A stretch of 10,752 nucleotides of DNA from positions 1 to 10,752 of the forward strand of contig JAOXYB010060335.1 in the NCBI GenBank assembly GCA_028565635.1, in the 5' to 3' direction. This document shows, in pieces, positions 8,501 through 10,752 of this stretch (the stretch's first letter is position 1; every line of letters starts with the position of its first letter). The DNA is from Phoronis ovalis (taxonomy: Eukaryota; Phoronida; Phoronidae). The notes below the pieces were generated by a model that ran no database searches, was not told the origin of the DNA, and worked only from the letters and a program-made list of their open reading frames with translations. The position numbers and the translations under genes are program-made.

Positions 8501-9615
8501 ATTCAAATGTTCTACAGAAGAGATATGTTTTTAGGTAAACATCAAATTTACAAGGTTTGACCATTCGAGTTTAAACATTTAAACTTGCATAAAAGATTCA
8601 AAATGGCGTCAATTCTTTTTTACAGAAAGGATTTGTATTTTAACTCAAAGGTTACATATGATTATAAACAAATAATTGTTTACGAAATAATGAGATCAAT
8701 CTGTGCATTTTTTCAGATACCACGATATTTGTAGCTCACCCTACGACATCGGATGAGAATTGTCAAGTATCCATAGGTAGGCACAAAAACAACTTCAACC
8801 AAAGTAGCACGAACACTAAGTAATAAGGAATAATTATATTTAGCATTTCAAAAAAAAAAATCTATAAAATAATTACTAATTAATTTACTCAGAAGACACA
8901 TGCGCAATTGCTGCGGGCTGAGCAATGTGGCTTATAGATGATGGATGTATAACAAAATTGCGTCTTCATTTTATAAACCGTCATGTAATTGTGTACTTTC
9001 AAAGCTGAATATTCAAACTCAAAATATATTCTTTGTTTTACTTACTATACACTAGGTATCTTAGCAAAACTAATTCGATTGATCAGTTTTGAGCGTTATG
9101 TGAAAAAAGGACCGAGCGCTTGATTTTTATTCAAAACCGCTGCCAATCATAGGATCGAATATAACAGTTAGATTAGATACATCCAGAAACCATTTCATCA
9201 ATATGCATATGTCCCATGGCATGTAGTATATTGAATAGGAGTCTTGAACATCCTTGCACAGTGGAGAACTTCCACATCTGATTAGTTAATTCGCCCAGCT
9301 AAACTGTTATCCTTTCATTAACGTCCATGTTTGAGGTTAATACTATATAACATAACTATTAATCAAAGTTTATTCTGTCTTTTGCAACATCTCGTTCAGT
9401 GTCATGTAAATTAAAATTGAAATTAGAATACTTTGTGCGTAATATATCTATTCCTTTCTGTTTCAGGTCCCTTGTTTCTAACACCGGAAGCAGCTAACCA
9501 GCTGTTATGGGGTCTTGGTTTTGCTTTAGGATTTATGGTCATTTTTGTCTTTATTCTTCTGGCGGCTGTGGTCATGTATTACCGAAGGAGTAATTCTGTT
9601 GATACTAAACTTTAA
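1066..9615 (+). CDS. Tandem (two-domain) carboxylesterase type-B protein, type I membrane-anchored, seven exons
   Basis: Joined from seven exons: 1066-2594, 3835-4028, 5368-5415, 6239-7676, 8212-8405, 8717-8776, 9467-9615. Every junction has GT..AG borders and a matching phase (2,1,1,2,1,1), giving an open frame of about 1203 residues. Order: signal peptide (about 1-19), esterase domain 1 (about 20-560, nucleophile Ser219), linker with Cys568, Cys586 and Cys592, esterase domain 2 (about 593-1130, nucleophile Ser788), linker with Cys1131 and Cys1150, membrane helix (about 1167-1191), and tail YYRRSNSVDTKL. The family hydrolyses carboxylic esters. Neither Cys loop contains the Trp that binds choline in acetylcholinesterase, so a cholinesterase role is doubtful. 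Family members usually have one catalytic domain of about 550 residues, so two in one chain is odd. Two separate genes are the alternative, but exon 4 has no ATG or signal peptide of its own, and exon 3 ends in the phase that exon 4 needs. The substrate is unknown. Confidence 0.8.
3057..3076. repeat. (AGTC)5 microsatellite
   Basis: Five perfect copies of the tetranucleotide AGTC stand in intron 1, followed by CGGA. It is a simple repeat with no sign of function and may be length-polymorphic. Confidence 0.9.
3494..3572. repeat. Dispersed-repeat fragment with TATTTATATAGCGCC end
   Basis: A run of TAA units leads into TATTTATATAGCGCC, then GTGCGCTCCTACA and a short TACATG repeat. From memory, ATAATA..TATTTATATAGCGC followed by a GCGCTCTACA-like stretch is a widespread end of dispersed repeats in marine invertebrate genomes. 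I infer a truncated copy here. No target-site duplication or internal promoter is visible, so the repeat class is open. Confidence 0.45.
3835..4028 (+). CDS. Exon 2: C-terminal part of esterase domain 1 and start of linker
   Basis: A 194-bp exon supplying residues 511-574 and the first base of codon 575. It reads on in frame from exon 1 (GG|G) and opens with DPNDASLPVTWPKYN. The Trp-Pro-x-Tyr near the end of the fold is a recognised carboxylesterase feature that normally follows the 'FAKTG-(N/D)PN' region. An amphipathic stretch with AMDFWNKLIPLLAE completes the domain, and Cys568 in VCPIP starts the linker. Exon 5 is exactly the same length with the same phases and motif order, so the two are duplicates. 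It is too short to be found by a plain ORF scan. The donor is GGTG|GTAAGA. Confidence 0.88.
4480..4808. repeat. Internal direct repeat, copy A
   Basis: First of two direct copies inside the intron 2 element. Shared landmarks in order: TGTGAACATC, GACTTTTTGA.CATTTTG, CCAGATTCGAAATAAAC, TTGCGGCGGCA.CTTTCGATCA, CCTGGCAACA, GTGAGTATTCCAGGAGTACG, TATAACTAATGTCT.CTGCTT and CGTTTGAAATATTT. The period is 329 bp at the left landmarks and about 342 bp at the right ones, because of small indels. Edges are approximate. Confidence 0.8.
4809..5150. repeat. Internal direct repeat, copy B
   Basis: Second copy of the unit at 4480-4808, with the same landmark order. It differs by a lengthened CAGATTCAAATTCAGATTCG stretch and by a complete palindromic GTTGCCTGGCAAC at 4977-4989, of which copy A keeps only the right half. 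Edges are approximate. Confidence 0.8.
4977..4989. promoter_or_regulatory. RFX X-box-like palindrome inside the intron 2 element
   Basis: GTTGCCTGGCAAC matches the X-box pattern GTNRCC-N(0-3)-RGYAAC bound by RFX factors, with perfect six-base half sites and a one-base gap. It lies in copy B of the repeat; copy A has only the right half (CCTGGCAAC). Whether it is bound is unknown; it may simply be part of the transposon. Confidence 0.3.
5368..5415 (+). CDS. Exon 3: short Pro/Thr linker exon between the two esterase domains
   Basis: A 48-bp phase 1-1 exon coding for the rest of Ala575, residues 576-590 (PPTTITPPKNCSSLP) and the first base of Gly591. Support is the acceptor ATTTCAG, the donor CCAG|GTGGGT, in-frame continuity on both sides, and resemblance to exon 6, which holds the same place after domain 2 (TTI near the start, Asn-Cys near the end). 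It is rich in Pro and Thr, so it is probably an exposed and possibly O-glycosylated hinge. Cys586 may pair with another linker Cys. Being a multiple of three bases with equal phases, it could be skipped without losing the frame. Confidence 0.72.
5416..6238 (+). other. Intron 3 (phase 1), hosting a second inverted-repeat element
   Basis: The donor GTGGGT at 5416 and the acceptor GTTTCATTTATTTAG ending at 6238 split a Gly codon (G|GC). Most of the intron is an inverted-repeat element (5482-6111). A second AG at 6222-6223 is also in phase and would add five residues (15 bases), but its upstream tract is poor in pyrimidines, so the 6238 site is preferred. Confidence 0.75.
5482..6111. mobile_element. 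Second MITE-like inverted-repeat element, in intron 3
   Basis: The left arm (about 5482-5616) reads AGTATATCCCACTCTCCCGT, TGTCACTCTGAAATT, then GGTTGAAACATTTCTTACCA, GCGTGAGTGATA and TACCTAACA. The reverse complement of 6007-6111 gives AGTATACTCCACTCTCCCAT, TGTCACGCTGAAATTT, then GATTGAAACATTTTTTACCA, GCGTGAATGATA and TACCTAACA. The arms are therefore clearly inverted copies; the left one carries about 25 extra bases. The 390-bp middle has no recognisable coding and includes two AAACAGGACATT copies at about 5976 and 5996. No clear target duplication is visible. It differs from the intron 2 element, so it belongs to another family. Confidence 0.72.
6239..7676 (+). CDS. Exon 4: catalytic part of esterase domain 2
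   Basis: Residues 592-1069 with split codons at each end. It starts with Cys592-Val-Ser-Thr and then VIVNTTSGQLRG, matching the mature start of domain 1 (ITVNTTRGKLRG), but with no Met or signal peptide. The frame upstream runs only to a stop at 6205 and has no ATG, so this exon must be spliced to earlier coding sequence. Motifs: GGG 710-712, EDCLTLNVYTP with Cys684 (partner Cys663), FGGNPSDVTIFGESAGG with Ser788, NNDEG with Glu919, and AGHGEEL with His1028. A second disulfide pair is Cys842/Cys852, and Cys827 and Cys885 also match positions in domain 1. All residues needed for hydrolysis are present. By eye, roughly half of the aligned residues equal those of domain 1. The donor is CAGG|GTAAGT, identical to that of exon 1. 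Confidence 0.9.
7677..8211 (+). other. Intron 4 (phase 2)
   Basis: The donor GTAAGT at 7677 and the acceptor GTATATTTAG ending at 8211 split a Gly codon (GG|C). It sits at the position equivalent to intron 1 in the duplicated module. It is AT-rich, and I see no repeat, RNA gene or coding exon in it. Confidence 0.8.
8212..8405 (+). CDS. Exon 5: C-terminal part of esterase domain 2
   Basis: A 194-bp exon, the same length as exon 2, giving residues 1071-1134 and the first base of Asp1135. It opens NPNPLSGSNAGVTWPLYN, with the Trp-Pro-x-Tyr carboxylesterase C-terminal motif, and continues through YSLEIT (compare HSLEIT in exon 2), PRRKGLEFWN (compare PRRKAMDFWN) and Cys1131 in CPAP (compare CPIP). 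These matches make common origin with exon 2 certain in my view. The reading frame continues past the donor CCAG|GTACGA to a stop in the intron, so simple ORF calling would give a false C-terminus here. Confidence 0.88.
8406..8716 (+). other. Intron 5 (phase 1)
   Basis: The donor GTACGA at 8406 and the acceptor CATTTTTTCAG ending at 8716 split an Asp codon (G|AT). It is about 311 bp and AT-rich, with no recognisable content. It corresponds to intron 2 in the duplicated module but carries no inserted element. Confidence 0.75.
8717..8776 (+). CDS. Exon 6: short Cys-bearing linker exon after domain 2
   Basis: A 60-bp phase 1-1 exon giving residues 1136-1154 (TTIFVAHPTTSDENCQVSI) and split codons on each side. 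It lies between the acceptor TTTTTTCAG and the donor ATAG|GTAGGC and keeps the frame open from exon 5 into the membrane exon. It corresponds to exon 3: both start with a TTI motif, contain Pro/Thr and end with Asn-Cys plus a few residues before a Gly split codon. It is probably an extracellular stalk just outside the membrane. The donor is less standard than the others, so the right edge is the least certain part of the gene model. Confidence 0.65.
8777..9466 (+). other. Intron 6 (phase 1)
   Basis: The donor GTAGGC at 8777 and a strong acceptor TTCCTTTCTGTTTCAG ending at 9466 split a Gly codon (G|GT). It is 690 bp, with a poly-A run near 8851-8860 and no convincing repeat or coding exon. Confidence 0.7.
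9467..9615 (+). CDS. Exon 7: transmembrane helix, cytoplasmic tail and stop
   Basis: The last exon gives residues 1156-1203 and the TAA at 9613. PLFLTPEAANQ is followed by about 25 hydrophobic residues (from LLWGLGFALGFMVIFVFILL to AAVVM, 1167-1191), then YYRRSNSVDTKL. The Arg pair just after the helix fits the positive-inside rule. With the N-terminal signal peptide this predicts a type I protein whose two esterase domains face outward. The C-terminal T-K-L fits the class I PDZ ligand pattern (Ser/Thr-x-hydrophobic), as seen at the ends of neuroligins and gliotactin. That the exon belongs to this gene follows from phase agreement, strand and the absence of another start; no Met precedes the helix nearby. 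Confidence 0.8.
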
Positions 9616-10189
9616 CAAAATCTAATGCTGGAACACATTTGTTTATTGAAAGAGAATCTAATCAGTGTATGTATCAATGATATCCCAGATTACAAAAGCA
9701 AATATTTTTGTGAATGTAAAAAGCACATATAAAGAAGAATCATGTCACAGATATTTAGTAAATCAAAATACTAGTAGTCCGAAACTTTTAAACAAAATTT
9801 TATATTTTACATAGTACTTCGAGTTTCACACGAAACGTTCGAACACGTTTACAATGACCGAAAAATGGAAAGTATATAGTTCATTTTACATTCTACATGT
9901 ATCTAACTAGATTCATATTCATTAGCGTTTATGACCTTATGAATGTACCATTTCATAAATGCAGGGTAGCGAAAAATAAAACTTACTGTACCGGACTGTA
10001 GGTTTCCGAGTTATTTATTCTCTTTTGTATATACAACATACAGGTTTGTGACGCGGTAAAATGACGTCAGAAATATCTGTTACTGTTATTAGTATTACGA
10101 GACATTGAGGGGGGAAATGGGTAGGGACCACCGCTTAAAGGAACTAATATTGCCTTTTCACGAATCACAAATGATAAATTCCTGCAATC
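9616..10189. other. 3' UTR and intergenic stretch
   Basis: After the TAA the sequence is AT-rich with no open coding frame of note. A candidate poly(A) signal at 9975 would give a 3' UTR of about 380 bases. A TGACGTCA (full CRE palindrome) lies at 10062-10069, and a G-rich patch at about 10107-10125. Nothing else is recognised. Confidence 0.55.
9975..9980 (+). terminator. Candidate polyadenylation signal AATAAA
   Basis: This is the first canonical AATAAA after the esterase stop codon. It is followed by ACTTACTGTACCGGACTGTA and then a T-rich stretch (TTATTTATTCTCTTTTGTAT) that could serve as the downstream element. The hexamer is common in such AT-rich DNA. Confidence 0.4.
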
Positions 10190-10752
10190 GTGGGTCACGA
10201 AAATAATATAACCCTTTCCCATCTCAACAATAATTACTGTATGGCTATCAAAGACCTTAAAAATGGTAAATCTGGAGGTAAAGATATGTTATTAAATGAG
10301 TACATGGAAGCGAGGTCCTTGTTGACCATATATTGTGCTTATTTAACGCTATTTTCCAAACCGGTTGTTTTCCTGGTAGCTGGTCAGAGGGTATTATTGT
10401 TCCTCTCCATAAATCTGAAAGTATGCATGTGGCAGATAATTATAGAGGAATAACTCTTTTAAGGTGTTTAGGCAAGTTGTTTACTAGTGTATTGAACAAC
10501 AGACTTACAAAATGGGCTGAATATTATACAGTTTATGTAGAGAGTCAAGCTGGTTTTAGAAAAAAACATGTTACTGTCGACCAAATTTTTGTTCTCCAGG
10601 GACTTGTTAATCATGTCATTAACTCTGGTAATAGCTAGGCTATACTGCACATTCATTGATTTTAAAAAAGCTTTCGATTATGTTAATAGAGATATATTAT
10701 GGTTCAAACTTATAAAGTATGGTGTATGTGGTAAAATGTTAGACATAATTAG
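10190..10752 (+). pseudogene. Decayed non-LTR (LINE) reverse transcriptase fragment, frameshifted, running off the window
   Basis: Three consecutive pieces match the usual order of a LINE reverse transcriptase. In one frame, AIKDLKNGKSGGKD and NEYME (from about 10240). In the next frame, FQTGCFPGSWSEGIIVPL, NYRGITLLRCLGKLFTSVLN and ESQAGFRKK (about 10333-10630). Back in the first frame, FIDFKKAFDYVNRDILWFKL, which holds the first catalytic Asp, from about 10637. The frame changes near 10330 and 10635, plus a stop after INSGNS, show that it is not functional. The window ends before the YxDD motif. The endonuclease part and the 5' end are not visible, so it is probably 5' truncated as is usual for LINE copies. 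The clade (Jockey/CR1/RTE-like) cannot be settled here. Confidence 0.85.

Noticed and set aside
8886-8975. Possible hairpin or small RNA (GAAGACACATGCGCAATTGC versus AAAATTGCGTCTTC)
   Set aside because: Pairing is interrupted and short, with no RNA-gene promoter or family resemblance.
10062-10069. TGACGTCA (CRE) as a regulatory site
   Set aside because: A perfect 8-bp match alone, downstream of the gene and with no promoter nearby, is too weak to annotate as functional.

Overview
The window looks like nuclear DNA of an invertebrate animal. It is AT-rich, a gene is split by GT..AG introns, the introns carry inverted-repeat (MITE-like) elements, and a decayed LINE-type reverse transcriptase lies at the right end. 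A bivalve or other mollusc is my best guess from this texture and from a 'TATTTATATAGCGCC' dispersed repeat in intron 1. The species cannot be fixed from the sequence.

One protein-coding gene on the + strand explains almost everything from 1066 to 9615. I can join seven exons with matching phases: 1066-2594, 3835-4028, 5368-5415, 6239-7676, 8212-8405, 8717-8776 and 9467-9615. The predicted product is about 1203 residues: signal peptide, carboxylesterase type-B domain 1 (about 20-560), a Cys/Pro/Thr linker, esterase domain 2 (about 593-1130), a second Cys-bearing linker, one transmembrane helix (about 1167-1191), and a 12-residue cytoplasmic tail ending in Asp-Thr-Lys-Leu. Both domains keep the Ser-acid-His triad, the oxyanion Gly-Gly-Gly and the family disulfides, so this looks like a membrane-anchored twin esterase rather than a neuroligin-like dead fold. 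A three-exon module (large catalytic exon, 194-bp C-terminal exon, short linker exon) occurs twice with the same internal intron positions and phases, which indicates an internal tandem duplication.

Layout: 1-1065 is upstream sequence with a degenerate 34-bp tandem repeat (131-260) and no supported gene. Intron 1 (2595-3834) holds a small microsatellite and a dispersed-repeat fragment. Intron 2 (4029-5367) holds an element of about 980 bp with terminal inverted repeats and an internal tandem duplication. Intron 3 (5416-6238) holds a second inverted-repeat element. Introns 4-6 show little. 9616-10189 is 3' UTR and intergenic sequence, with a candidate poly(A) signal at 9975. 10190-10752 is a frameshifted non-LTR reverse transcriptase fragment that runs off the window.
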